Source of the DNA: Coenobita brevimanus
Lineage: Eukaryota > Arthropoda > Malacostraca > Decapoda > Coenobitidae
Assembly: GCA_032717465.1 (NCBI GenBank)
Contig: CM064681.1
Span: forward strand, 8,996,332-9,060,331
Length of the DNA stretch: 64,000 nt
Direction of reading: 5' to 3'
Position numbers and translations under genes: made by a program. Under the pieces are notes generated by a model. That model was not told the DNA's origin. It worked only from the letters and a program-made list of their open reading frames with translations, and did not search any database. This document shows positions 11,336 through 21,189 of the stretch, piece by piece (positions within the stretch are counted from its first letter, which is position 1; the number at the start of each line of letters is the position of its first letter).

Positions 11336-11358
11336 TAACTACAGGTATTTATCTTGTT

Positions 11359-11430
11359 ACCGCCAGACGATTTTATTCAGTTTACCGGGAAGCCTCGCAT
11401 ATTAAAGTGAATAAGGTCATCATCAAAGGT
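11359..11430 (+). repeat. Hairpin family left arm
   Basis: ACCGCCAGACGATTTTATTC (11359-11378) is followed by AGTTTACCGGGAAGCCTCG. It matches the left-arm consensus but has no right arm within 200 bp. Confidence 0.55.
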
Positions 11431-11439
11431 AAGAGCAGA

Positions 11440-12359
11440 CGCGAGTGAAAATTGTAGTTATTAATGGGAGCAATGGTGATAATGGTGGGTACTAATGGTG
11501 AGAATGGCTGTGATGTGTGATTGCCAAGGTAATTGATGGCGGGAGTGATTGGTGGGTGTAGTGACAAGGATCCGCTTGTGATGATGATGATGATTAGTGA
11601 GGGAAGGGGAGGTGATACAAACAGATGAGTGTGATGGTGATGATGATGATTAGCAATGGAGTGGAGGGCAACTGGAATGGAGAATAAGTGTGATGCTGCT
11701 AGTGAAGAGGAGGAGAAGTGATAAATACTGAAGATGATCAGTAAAGAAGTGCTGGGCTTTGGAGAAAGGAATATGAGTGTGGTGGTGATGCCTGAAGAGG
11801 ATGGGAGGTAACAGAAACAGAAGATGAGTGTGATGATGACAGTTCAGCGGGTGGGAGATGAAAGAAGTTGAAGGTGATGATGACCCTGTAGTGGGCAGGA
11901 TATGATGGAAGATGAGTGTGATGTAATGCTTAGTGAAGGTAATGGGAGTCACTAAAAAAAAAAAAAAAATGAGTCTGATGATGAGCTAAGGGGACGGAAG
12001 ACGACAAAAATGGCATTAGAATGTGATAATAGTGTTATCAGTGGTGGTGGTGGTGATGCTGCTGCTGATGATGATGCTGATGATGATGATGATGCTTTAT
12101 GAAAATAGTACCGGTAAGTAATAAAAAATTATATAGGAAGTGACTGAAATAGTACGGGAATATGGCAGTCGTATTATTCGGGGTGCCGTTTACGATGATG
12201 ATGCATGGTTAAAATGTGTGGAAGTAATTAAAAAATAAATGTAATGATGACGTTACATGCGATATTGCTGATAATGACAACGTTTAAGAAAAGTGACAGG
12301 AAGTGACATGGGAGGTATCTTTCAGTGATATAATTTGCTTTCCTAGTGTCATTTTACTT
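11440..12359. repeat. GAT-rich degenerate minisatellite
   Basis: Recurring words GATGAGTGTGATGATGA, GTGAAGGTAATGGGAG and GGGAGGTGACAGAAAxxG lie at about 60-65-bp spacing, with pure (GAT)n patches at 11578-11595 and 12066-12095. The same vocabulary reappears at 18530-19550, so it is one family in two clusters. There is no gene; His/Thr/Ser frames on the minus strand follow from the repeat. Confidence 0.6.
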
Positions 12360-13800
12360 TGGACCTGTTTCAGACAATTTACTTTATTGATGGTTTCTTT
12401 GATTTGATCCATGGTTCTCTTTCTTTTTTCTTCCCTTTGTCTCTTGTTGATAAGCATAATTAAATCCGCTCATTCTATTTCATCTTTCCTTGTTTTTAGT
12501 TTCATTTCCTTTCTTTTTTTCTTTTTTTTCATGAGCTGAGTCTTTTCTGAATAGCTATTTCTTGGCTTTGGTGATTCTCTTAGCACTTTAGTTAGTCTGT
12601 CATTCAACTCATAAATGTCACATTCAGCATTACAGTACTTAGAGCCTGAAATCTGTTCGTTATTTCCAACTGAAAGGTTGCTTTGTTTTTGTCTTCTTTT
12701 ATTGGGCATACCTTTTTATTTTTAATCATCTTTCTTTCGCTTCTGAAATGGAATCTGGCTGTGACACACACCATTCTCTGGTCACTTCCTATATTTACTG
12801 TACTTTGTTGATAACTGTGACGCCTGTAATCGTATTATTCTCATCTGCTATAATATAGTCGATTTCAATCTTTGTTTCTCCATTTCGACTTCTCCAGGTC
12901 CATTTTCTCCCTGTTCTTTTGTGAAAGAATGTGTTCATTATTCTCATGATATACACTTCAGGAAAAATTTACCACCATTTCTCCTCTTTCATTCCTTTCT
13001 CCAACTCCAATTTTTCTCATACATTCTTCTCCATTTTTTGATTTACCAACTTTTGCATTGAAGTCTCCCATGAGTATAGTACATGCGGTCTTTTCTTCTT
13101 CCATAATTTAGGAGACGTCGTCACAGAATTTTTCCGTTTTTTCATCTGAGCTTTGGGAAGTTTGTGCATATACTTGCATCAGGCAAGGCGAATTTTTTGT
13201 ACAGTCTAATTACAATCCAAGCTGTTCTGTCTGATACACTGCTGAATTTGACAATGTTGTCAGCAAGATTTCTGTTAATTAGAAAATCCTACTCCACTAA
13301 CTCTCTCATTCTGCCTTCCTCTGTAGTCTATCTATTCTATCTATATACCTAGGCTGCTTCCCCCAAGGAAAGGGAGGTAGCCGAGACAGGACGACACACT
13401 CCCCATTTACTCATCCATTCAAACACATTCATTCGCATCTTAGCCCCAAAGGGGAGAACGGACAGATCCTCACCGCACCACACTGCACAAGGGTCAACTG
13501 TGCAATGCAATCAGTAGTAGTTAAAATAAATGGTTGCTGTCTTCGAGCTGAATTATTTTTCCTTCTTTTCTGTGGATCTCATTCAAACCTACAATATCCC
13601 AACTTATGTTTTCCAATTCAGCCATTAAGTTATCAAGTTCATAATCTTCTGCGAGGCTTTTTACACTGTATGTAAAGATATTCATAGATTTCAGTTTGCT
13701 TAACGTCCCAGTCTCTAATTTGCCCACACAGTGCCTACTCAGTTTCTGTGGCACACTGCCTATAAGCACAGGAGGCCATGCGGTTGGACCTTCAGTAGAC
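12360..13800 (-). mobile_element. LINE retrotransposon, endonuclease region, degenerate
   Basis: Read on the minus strand from about 13690 the translation gives an AP-endonuclease-like (EEP superfamily) N-terminus: IFTYSVKSL, then ENISWDIVGLNEIHRK (13560-13620). After an inserted segment the reading resumes with GVGFLINRNLADNIVKF (about 13245-13295). It then shifts frame several times through MGDFNAKVGKS (about 13045-13080), WTWRSRNGETKIEIDYI (about 12855-12905) and SDQRMVCVTARF (about 12745-12785). It ends in a Lys-rich linker at 12470-12709. These are signature blocks of the endonuclease of RTE/CR1-type LINEs (often mis-annotated as craniofacial development protein 2). It has at least three frameshifts, no reverse transcriptase follows, and it is certainly inactive. 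Confidence 0.85.
13333..13525 (-). mobile_element. Nested SINE-like insertion within the LINE
   Basis: About 190 bp of unrelated, GC-richer DNA separates endonuclease blocks that are nearly adjacent in the family. On the minus strand it ends in a tetranucleotide-like tail GATAGAATAGATAG (13333-13350), as expected for a retroposed element. It contains the short palindrome CCCCAAAGGGG (13444-13454). I did not find A and B boxes, so the class is uncertain. Confidence 0.5.
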
Positions 13801-14072
13801 GATGATCAAACTGGAATGCCTGTCAAATCATTTGCAACTGAATTCATCTTTGTTTTGGAGGACGGTGGCAAATAACATCACCTCCCTGTCACACGGTTTC
13901 TGGTGAGATGTAATTTTTTTTCCCCACCTTATTCAGTATACTCGGTGGAGCCCAATATATCCACTGGGGGTCCCATGGTCTGCGCCATCCAAGATGGTAC
14001 CTCATATACCTACAAGGCCTTCCCCTATCAGCCCCCCAGGGATGCACCAGGTATCAGTGGGATCCTATCCCT

Positions 14073-14074
<2 letters not shown>
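13801..14074. other. Non-coding DNA, unclassified
   Basis: Mixed composition, ending in GGTATCAGTGGGATCCTATCCCTGG just before the TA run. No recognisable gene. It may be part of an unclassified repeat. Confidence 0.35.

Positions 14075-14115
<41 letters not shown>
14075..14115. repeat. (TA)n microsatellite, left segment
   Basis: Pure AT run of about 41 bp, directly abutting the first pogo-like element. Confidence 0.95.
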
Positions 14116-14118
<3 letters not shown>

Positions 14119-14119
14119 T

Positions 14120-14662
14120 CAGGTATACTCCAGTTTAACGATGCAAAAGTAAAAACCCATCGCTAGGCAAGGTATCGTATATCAGGGTAGCTTTAACATG
14201 TAAAGTATAGGGATGCATTATTAAGCCTTGGATTTTCCCCCCAACCAAGTCCTAAACCTACCCAAATGAGTCCAAACACAAGTTTCTAGGTCACCTAAAC
14301 CCCCAAAGAGCTTTAAAACAAGCTAAACTAAGCCTAGAAGTAGTGTATAACTCACCTAAACCCAAAAATAAAATCTGAAAACTGTCAAATGTCAGGAAAA
14401 AAATCAAACTTAGTTATCTGTACCCCAAAATGATACTGTTCACCCCACCTATGACTAAAACACATTAATATGTCTAAAAAAAGTTTATAAATCAAGCTAA
14501 ACACAAAATTTAAGTCTAAAATATCATCAAAATTGGTAAAAAATAATCTAAACCCATCGATAAACTGGGGTTTGGCCATAGTTAGACGGGGTATGGTGGT
14601 ATTTCTACAACTGCTAAACCGGGGTATTGCATCTAGGAGTATTGTATATCGGGGTACACCTG
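14120..14662. mobile_element. pogo/Tigger-like element 1, non-autonomous
   Basis: The 543-bp segment starts CAGGTATACTCCAGTTTA and ends with the reverse complement of CAGGTGTACCCCGATATA (13 of 18 positions match). A TA follows the right end. CAGGxxTAC ends are characteristic of the Tigger branch of Tc1/mariner. The inside is A-rich with recurrent CTAAAC/CACCTAAACCC words and no transposase frame. It lies between two (TA)n runs. Confidence 0.5.
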
Positions 14663-14678
14663 TATACTGTATGTACGA

Positions 14679-14759
<81 letters not shown>
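14679..14759. repeat. (TA)n microsatellite, middle segment
   Basis: TA run of about 80 bp with one short ACACAC interruption at 14704-14712, lying between the two pogo-like elements. Confidence 0.95.
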
Positions 14760-14763
<4 letters not shown>

Positions 14764-14968
14764 CATACAGTAGGTACGCACAGTACGCGAGTTTATGGGC
14801 GGCAGAGGAGGTCGCATACTAGGATTTCGCGTACTGTGAATACATAAACTTGTGGGAAAAATTACATATGGGCGGCACCCCCCTTCATCGGTAACCATTG
14901 AGACTCCTTTCAGACCTAAGTTCAGTATTGTACTGTACAGGGAAACTACCTAAGACATATTACCTAAG

Positions 14969-15047
14969 ATAATCAACAAGATTATGGCTTTACTAAATCA
15001 ACAAGGATATGGCTTACCTAAACCAACAAGAATATGGCTGCTCACAT
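14969..15047. repeat. 25-bp tandem repeat inside pogo-like element
   Basis: Three units of AACAAGxxTATGGCT plus TxxCTAAAxC, at about 14969, 14998 and 15025. They lie between the left end and the transposase remnant. Confidence 0.7.
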
Positions 15048-15251
15048 TAACTCAAGAGGACAACAGGCTTGATGGACGTAAGAAGGGGATCCGTGGCAGG
15101 ATGAGGCACCTAGCGTGCACCTCCTGCACCACCCGACACACCACCTTCCTCATCACTCTCATCACCAGCACTTTCAACACTTTCACTGGCTAATGCACTC
15201 ACTTTGTTCATAAACCCTTCCAAGTGTATTACTGACACCTCAGACATTGCA

Positions 15252-15518
15252 TTATCCTCTTGATCCTCCCCCAGGAAATGGCTCTTCTGATGTTGAAGAG
15301 AGTGATTCTTCACTTTCTTGAGGCTGCAGGTAACGGGTGATGAGGGTTTGCTTCCTACTGTTAACCTCCTGGTTGTGCACGTCTGTGTAGTAGCGGAAGG
15401 TTCTGTCCTGCGAAGTCATCACTTCCTCTACTCGCAACAGACAGTGTTCAATGTCCTTGAATTCTTCCTTGAATTTATCTAGGGCACACAGTACCCGGCT
15501 GATCTCCATCATCGACAA
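15252..15518 (-). pseudogene. Tigger-type transposase C-terminal remnant
   Basis: An 88-residue minus-strand frame. Residues about 10-65 read ALDKFKEEFKDIEHCL then QDRTFRYYTDVHNQ and KQTLITRYLQP, the pattern of the C-terminal tail of Tigger/CENP-B-like transposases, where a short helix is followed by K-Q-T-x-L-x-x-(F/Y)-(F/L). The DNA-binding and DDE catalytic domains are absent. A second acidic frame (15110-15313) overlaps in another phase and may be the continuation after a frameshift. It lies within the inverted-repeat-bounded element, so it is transposon-derived and not a host gene. Confidence 0.65.
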
Positions 15519-15761
15519 GTCTCCACTCTACATCACTGATGCTGGGCAGAGCACAGGCAATTGTTGGTGTGTCTTGGGGTTGCAATGTCGCGTGCTCGGG
15601 TAACCCCATATTTGGGCCACCCTTCGCTGTCGTCTCGCCTATTACGAGTTCAATTCGCGTACTATTAAAAAATACACTTAAATTCGATAAAAACTTGGTC
15701 CTTGCGTACTATGCGATTCGCATACCGTGAACTCGCGTGCTGTGCGTACCTACTGTACACA

Positions 15762-15764
<3 letters not shown>

Positions 15765-15815
<51 letters not shown>

Positions 15816-15819
15816 GTGT
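15765..15819. repeat. (TA)n then (TG)n microsatellite, right segment
   Basis: TA run 15765-15799, changing to TG at 15802-15819, immediately after the right TA of pogo-like element 2. Confidence 0.95.
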
Positions 15820-17282
15820 AGTATCCAGTACTGTATAATATAGTCCAGCCGTGGTACATAAACCATCCTATGCAGCATAATCATTGATCTAGTATTGTTA
15901 TTGTACTTGCATGTTTCTTAACCTATGGTAAGAATGCATCAGTCATTTACATATGTGGGGATTGGTTAGGTAAATACATATGGCACTAGAATTTCATCAT
16001 AGTACAAAACATCCACCATTTAACATGTTGATAAGAATAAATATAATACACCATCATCATTTTTCATAACCTACAGTATACAGAGTATGGACTTGCACCA
16101 TTATAGGTCTACTTCACTGTGAGTTTTATGTAGAAAATACTGTATTTTTTTAACATAATCTGTAGTATGTGTCACAAATGGATGCAAGTGCCATGTTTGG
16201 TGCTGTATATTAGAAATCACATAAACAGTACTCAAAAAAAGTAGTGTAGCTCCAATACAGTTTGATGGTTTAAAGTACACCAAGTATTATGCATAATGTT
16301 CCTTAACCTAACCCATATTATCAATCAGAATTCATTAAAAGTGTTGTCCCGGTATCTGGTGTTTCACATTTTCCAATCACTGTAGTGTATGATACTTTTT
16401 TTTTTGTTCATTTGGATATTGTTTTTACATGACAATGACTTCTTGGATTACAATAGCATATTAATAATGAGTTGCCAAAAATTTTGCATTTTGGGAGTCA
16501 TAACATTTAATGAAGATTTTATTCAATACAACTTCACAAAGTTTTTCCCTTACTGAGGAGGTACTCAAAATTAAATCAACAGAGAGCTTGAACATTGATT
16601 CTGCTTTTGAATGGAGATCTGATTTAGCAGTGGATGGATAAAGAACTCCTTTCTCATAACTAAAACGATAGTGAATGTTAGTTACATATTTCTTTGTTGC
16701 ATATAAGGATTTATTATCAGTCATTAACCTTACAGGATTTTTTTTTTTCACAACTAAGCCCCCATATGCCAAAAATTAAAATGTCTCACATGTATAGTAC
16801 ACCGTACCTTATATTAAATGCAGGCAAAAGTCTTCTCTCACCAATCAAACTTTTCATTTTATAGCTAGGTAAGTGTGAGTTAAAGGGACTAAACACAATG
16901 TCCAGCATTTATAAAGGGACTACAGTAAACACAACATCCAGCTTTTTAACTTATTTCCATTTATGAAAATATCCTGTTTCTTTACACTGCCTCTTTCAGT
17001 TTATATTACTTAACAACAACTCTTTTCATAATGGGCCAAAAGCATATGAAATAAACAGAACCTACCTGGCAGGACCGATGACACTCACTTGCAAACCACT
17101 TTGCTCACTTCACATTAATATCCCATAATTTCCATCTTGCTGGATCACAAGGGAGTCGGAAAGGTTGCATAAAAGGTCCATGAGCGTTACTGCACCCAAA
17201 TGCAGCCCAACTAAACCATAGAAAAAAGAAAAACAGTAAAAGAACACAATACACCCACTTTGCGGCTACCAAGAATCTAGTT
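15820..17282. other. AT-rich unique DNA with one uncharacterised ORF
   Basis: The least repetitive kilobase of the window. Apart from the minus-strand ORF listed separately I see no recognised family. Short TTAACCTAACC words occur (16304) but do not form an array. Confidence 0.5.
16461..16772 (-). CDS. Uncharacterised ORF, 103 residues
   Basis: I do not recognise this product. It stands out because its composition is ordinary (mixed Lys, Ser, Leu, Tyr, Val, Asp) in a window where nearly all other frames are low-complexity. The C-terminal half is predicted by eye to be helical (SKAESMFKLSVDLILS, REKLCEVVLNKIF). There is no signal peptide or membrane segment. The first codons follow an A-rich stretch, and the frame could equally be an internal exon or part of an unclassified transposon. 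AT-rich DNA often yields frames of this length by chance. Confidence 0.15.
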   Translation of the reverse strand: MAYGGLVVKKKNPVRLMTDNKSLYATKKYVTNIHYRFSYEKGVLYPSTAKSDLHSKAESMFKLSVDLILSTSSVREKLCEVVLNKIFIKCYDSQNAKFLATHY

Positions 17283-18204
17283 TGTCAACACAACGTTGCC
17301 AGATTCCCAAGCCCATATTTTCGTACCAGGCATGCTAAAAAAAAACATCGTTTTTAACTCAAAATTATCGTACACATTGAACTAAAGCCTTTTTCCCCAA
17401 ATTTATCCCGTCTGGCCGCATTACTACTACATGAATAATGCACACTGGCTGCTTAGGGGTAACTTTACTTAATGTCTAAATCATATAGACTAATGACCTA
17501 CGCTTAGCCAACTTAAAGCAAAGGAAAACCCATCTTGAGTAACTATAGTTGCACTCTGGTTATAAGTATACATTTTATGCAAATTAGCCTTTCTTTCACA
17601 TACATGAAATAAATAAATAATAGCATATGATGGGTCTGCCGAAACACTCAAAAGCATATCCTCCCCGCCAAAAAAAAGCCGTGGACTAAAGAACTAGCCA
17701 GTATCTCCGAAAAGGAACTTCAGAAAATGAGAGTGAAGGTGCCACAGTGAGGTAATGGAGAAGACCAGAAGTCACTGGAAGCTAATAAATAAGCCCCCAT
17801 TTGAATCAGCCATGAAAAATTAGCCTTAAAAGACATGACTCATGGAGCCCAGCGCTCTTACCAGCCACAGGCCAAAGGGGACTGAACAGTAGACCTATGA
17901 CGCCCACACAGAGAACGATACACACCAACAGGAACCCGACACGTGAGTTTGTCTGTAGTAAGCGGCACGTTCGGCACTTACCCTCGCCGAGATCTTGTGT
18001 CGTATGTTTATGAAATATTAGACAGGTAGGTCATTTAATGAAAATCCTCCGAAGGCTTAATTATGTAAACAATATCGCATTATCTGAATGAAAAATTGCA
18101 CAAATACATAAATTATCGCATTATTGTATGCATGGTACGTACACGTAATGCCACATTATCGTATTTGTACGATAATTATCGTAAGTCTGGCAATGCTGTC
18201 AACA
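17283..18204. mobile_element. Candidate inverted-repeat transposon, about 0.9 kb
   Basis: TGTCAACA occurs at 17283-17290 and again at 18197-18204 as flanking direct repeats. Immediately inside are imperfect inverted ends: CAACGTTGCCAGATT on the left, and the reverse complement of GCATTGCCAGACTTACG on the right. Both ends also contain ATTATCGTAC boxes (17367; around 18160-18182). An 8-bp target duplication would suit the hAT superfamily. The interior is AT-rich with no transposase. Confidence 0.4.
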
Positions 18205-18540
18205 TTACAATTCGGCGATCATCTCGGTAATCACATGTATTGTACTTTGCAGTACAATATAGAAATGAAGATTAAAACGAAAAAAATCAGTAACTCAAAT
18301 TAACAATATTCTACAGTTAAAGCGTCACTTTAATAATCAACCAATCATGTATTACAGCAGGTGACAAGATGTATATTTAAACGAATCAGCAGTCAGTCAG
18401 CACTCGGGCTGTGAGGCGTTTGCTGAAAAATGGCACTATGTTGGTTCACCAATAAGAGAGCAGCTGAAAATACTGGCTGCCCAGTACCTCTTTCCATAGG
18501 GTCATTAATCTGTAACACTGATAACGGGAATATTGTTGAT
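18205..18540 (+). promoter_or_regulatory. Core-promoter-like motifs and a 46-codon frame
   Basis: TATATTTAA at 18372-18380 is followed by overlapping arthropod initiator-like TCAGTC/TCAGCA (18393-18402). The A of the second lies about 27 bp after the TATA start. An ATG with AAAAATGG context at 18430 opens a 46-codon frame closing at 18570, ending in an Asp run from (GAT)n. I do not recognise the peptide. Motifs this short occur by chance. Confidence 0.15.
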
Positions 18541-19599
18541 GATGATGATGATCACAGGCAAAATAAATAGTAAATGAAAATAATCATGATGGTGGTGGTG
18601 GTGATACTGATGATGATGAGAGAGAAATAGCAGGTATGATGATGGTGTTATGAGTGGAATGTTGAAGTATTTAGCGAAGGTGATGGAAAGTGACAGAAAT
18701 AACTGTATGAGGGCTTGTCCTGTTATTAATACTTACTGATGGGGAAGAGGAATAGTGTAGCAGTTTTAACCCCATCAGCAGAACGGCGTGTTTTATTATC
18801 TTATTTGCTACAACCAGAGGATTTTATTAAGGACAGGAGAGATTATCGTGCAGGGTGGGGTCAATATTGCCATTAATAACCCTTTCTATAAAATGATCCT
18901 TTCGTTTCCTCAAATAAAATCGTCCGAATGTAGCAAGAATTAGATACGGCCTTCACCATAAGTAAGATGTCAAAAGATGTGAATGACAGCGGTGATTCTG
19001 TAGCACTGATAAGGACCTGATATTGATGTTAATGTTTCGTGATGATAATGACAGGAGCTACTACTGATGTTGATGTTTAAAGAAAATAATGATAATGACA
19101 GCAAAAGAATGAGGTACAAATGACGCCGAAAGCGACAGTGACAACAACAGACGATGCTGCTGTTGCTGTTGATGCTTAAGAAGTAATCGTCAGCACCTTA
19201 AGAAAATACTACCGATTATTTGTCGATACTTACCTGCGTTGACGAAGGAAGTGCTGACGATTACTTGATGATACTAACCTATGCTAACAAAGGAAGTGTT
19301 GGCGGTTACGGTGACAGGTGTTGAGTACGGTGGGCTAATGAAAAAGGTGAGTTCCTCTGAATGTAAACGATAATGACAATGATAAATTTAATGAATAACG
19401 ATAACGGTGAAAGGAACTGATAAGAGTGATGAAAAGGGTGACAGCCTCAGAATATTAAACGTGATGGATGATGATATATTACAAATGATAAGGATGTTGA
19501 CTTGTACTGATTATGAAGACACTGATGATGACAATGGGAGACGCTGATAACAATGCTGAAAACTGTACTAGATGCTGCACGAGAAAAAAGGTGCTGGGG
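18541..19599. repeat. GAT-rich degenerate minisatellite, cluster 2
   Basis: Words GTGATGGAAAGTGACAGAAAT, GATGATAATGACAG and ACTGATGTTGATG recur irregularly. They are related to 11440-12359 by shared phrases such as GAAGTGACAG. GGAAGTGxTGxCGxTTAC occurs twice (19247, 19291) with surrounding similarity, a local duplication of about 44 bp. No gene. Confidence 0.55.
18805..18939. repeat. Hairpin family copy, both arms
   Basis: Left arm TTGCTACAACCAGAGGATTTTATT and right arm AAATAAAATCGTCCGAATGTAGCAAGAA pair as an inverted repeat over about 22 bp, with the central CATTAATAACCCTTTC box. Length is about 135 bp. Confidence 0.75.
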
Positions 19600-19930
19600 T
19601 GATGAGAGGGTGTTGCGGATCCTGTAGGTGACGCTGGGGGTGAGAATGCTCGAGGAGAGGGGTGCTGGGTGAGGGGGTGCTGAGAAAGGGGTGTTGGGAT
19701 AAGGGGTGCTGAGAGGCAAGGTGTAAGGGGATATGCGCTCTGGGGGAAGCGGGTGAGGAGGTAGGGGGTGTTGGGGGAGTGGGATGCTGAGGGAAAGGAT
19801 GTTGGGGAGGGGGTGCTAAGGGTGGAGATGCTGAGTATAGGTGAATGCTGGGGGTAGGAGTATGGTCGCTGCCCTGGGGGGTGCTAGGGAGGGGGCGGGG
19901 TGGGGGGTCGGGGGTGCAGTGTCGTGGGGG
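19600..19930. repeat. G-rich minisatellite, GGGGTGCTGAGA type
   Basis: About 15 imperfect units of GGGGTGCTGxGxGAxxG with many G3-G5 runs on the plus strand, giving high G-quadruplex potential. The minus strand reads as a Pro/Ser/His/Thr frame (19568-19957), an artefact. Confidence 0.8.
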
Positions 19931-19992
19931 TGAGACAATAGCGGGACTAATGAACAATATCTGCGGTGCGGATTCTCTCGTTTCGCCATTGT

Positions 19993-20584
19993 CAGGAGGT
20001 GGCCGGGGTGTTGACTGGGCAGAGGTGAGGTTGAGGAGGAGAAGGAGAGGTGGAGGAGGAGATGAGGAGGAAGAGAGGAGCCGGAGAAGAGAACTGATGG
20101 AGTGATGGAAGAGATGATGGAGGAAAGGATGAGGGCGAAGAGACGTGAGGAGGAAGAGGAGGAACGACAGAGGGAAAGGAAGGGTGAGTGAAGTTGATTA
20201 TCGAAGCCAAAAGGTTAGGATGGAAAGGTAAAGAGAATGAATACGCGTAGAAATGAGGAGGAGAGGAAAGAGGAGGAGAACCCGAGGTGAGGGGTATATA
20301 TGTGAAGAGATAGGATTGCTAACGAATGAGCATGAAAAATGTGAAAAGAACTGGATTGGAAAATTAAAAAGCAGGAGAAAGAAATTAATAAGACAGACAA
20401 TGAAAGTAATAAAATGATGGTGAGAAAGTACATAAAGGAGAGAGGGAGACAAGAGATAAGATGAACACAGAAGCGATAAGAAAAGAACTGGGAAAAACAG
20501 AGATAGAAAAACAGACATGAAAGATAATTTGGGAACAGTAAAGTGGTAACCTTAACATTAAAACTAAAAGATAAAAGAGACAGA

Positions 20585-20633
<49 letters not shown>

Positions 20634-20640
20634 AAGAAGA
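19993..20640. repeat. Purine-rich tract with (AG)n
   Basis: GAGGAGGAAGAGG-type DNA from 20020, becoming A-rich, ending in a pure AG run at 20591-20630. Minus-strand Ser/Phe/Leu frames are compositional. Confidence 0.75.
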
Positions 20641-20975
20641 CTGAGGCCGATCTGGACGAGCTCTATATAAAACTGGGTTAATGAGTAAGCAGTATCACGA
20701 TAAACCACAATGCCTGAGCTGAATCAGGTGGATGACGTATAGTGACGAGAGATGGACGTGAAGATGATATGCTGGAAATAAAACCTTCTCTTGTCTTTTT
20801 CATCCTGTAAAAAACATATTTACGACATGAAATCAATCGTACATATTTTTGAAAATCCTGGGCCAAGTTAGTTCCTACCACCGGACTATTCTTCTCACTT
20901 TAAGATACAATTTTTTTTTCTTCAGTACGATGACGCCTTTACCAACGCATTCTCGCTACTGACAAACACTTTCAA
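20641..20975. other. Short unique stretch, no gene seen
   Basis: About 330 bp of mixed composition. The 67-residue minus-strand frame has no motif. Confidence 0.45.
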
Positions 20976-21171
20976 TTATACTCTTTTCGTCCTTTTGCAG
21001 CTTATTCCACGTAGCTCAATGGCAGAAAAACACATTACTGAGTCTCTACACCCATTCCATAGCACTTATTCATGACTAGTACCATATTTTAATGATAATC
21101 TGATGTTACAGCTAAAAAATCAAGATAGAGAGATGGCAATATTAGGCCAAGTTAAAGCGAAAAGAGTCTAG
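20976..21171 (-). mobile_element. MITE-A copy, reverse, near full length
   Basis: TTATACTCTTTTCGTCCTTTTGCAG at the left has lost the TAACTTGGCC part of the inverted repeat. It then runs TATTCCACGTAGCTCAATGG, TCCATAGCAC, GACTAGTACCATATT, AGAGATGGCAATATTAGGCC to AAGTTAAAGCGAAAAGAGTCTA. Confidence 0.8.
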
Positions 21172-21189
21172 TTTTGAAATACCTCTCGT

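Larger units (their letters stand above)
14768..15755 (-). mobile_element. pogo/Tigger-like element 2, internally deleted
   Basis: The 988-bp element has clear terminal inverted repeats. The left end is CAGTAGGTACGCACAGTACG (14768-14787), and the right end is the reverse complement of CAGTAGGTACGCACAGCACG, one mismatch in the first 20. Similarity continues inward (CGCGAGTT). Both ends are flanked by TA (14766-14767 and 15756-15757), the target duplication of Tc1/mariner-pogo elements. It carries a transposase C-terminus on the minus strand and a small internal tandem repeat. Full-length Tigger elements are usually 2-3 kb, so the catalytic region has been deleted. Confidence 0.85.

Noticed and set aside
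14385..14898. Frames with (IY)n tracts
   Set aside because: Translation of the (TA)n microsatellite flanking the pogo-like elements.
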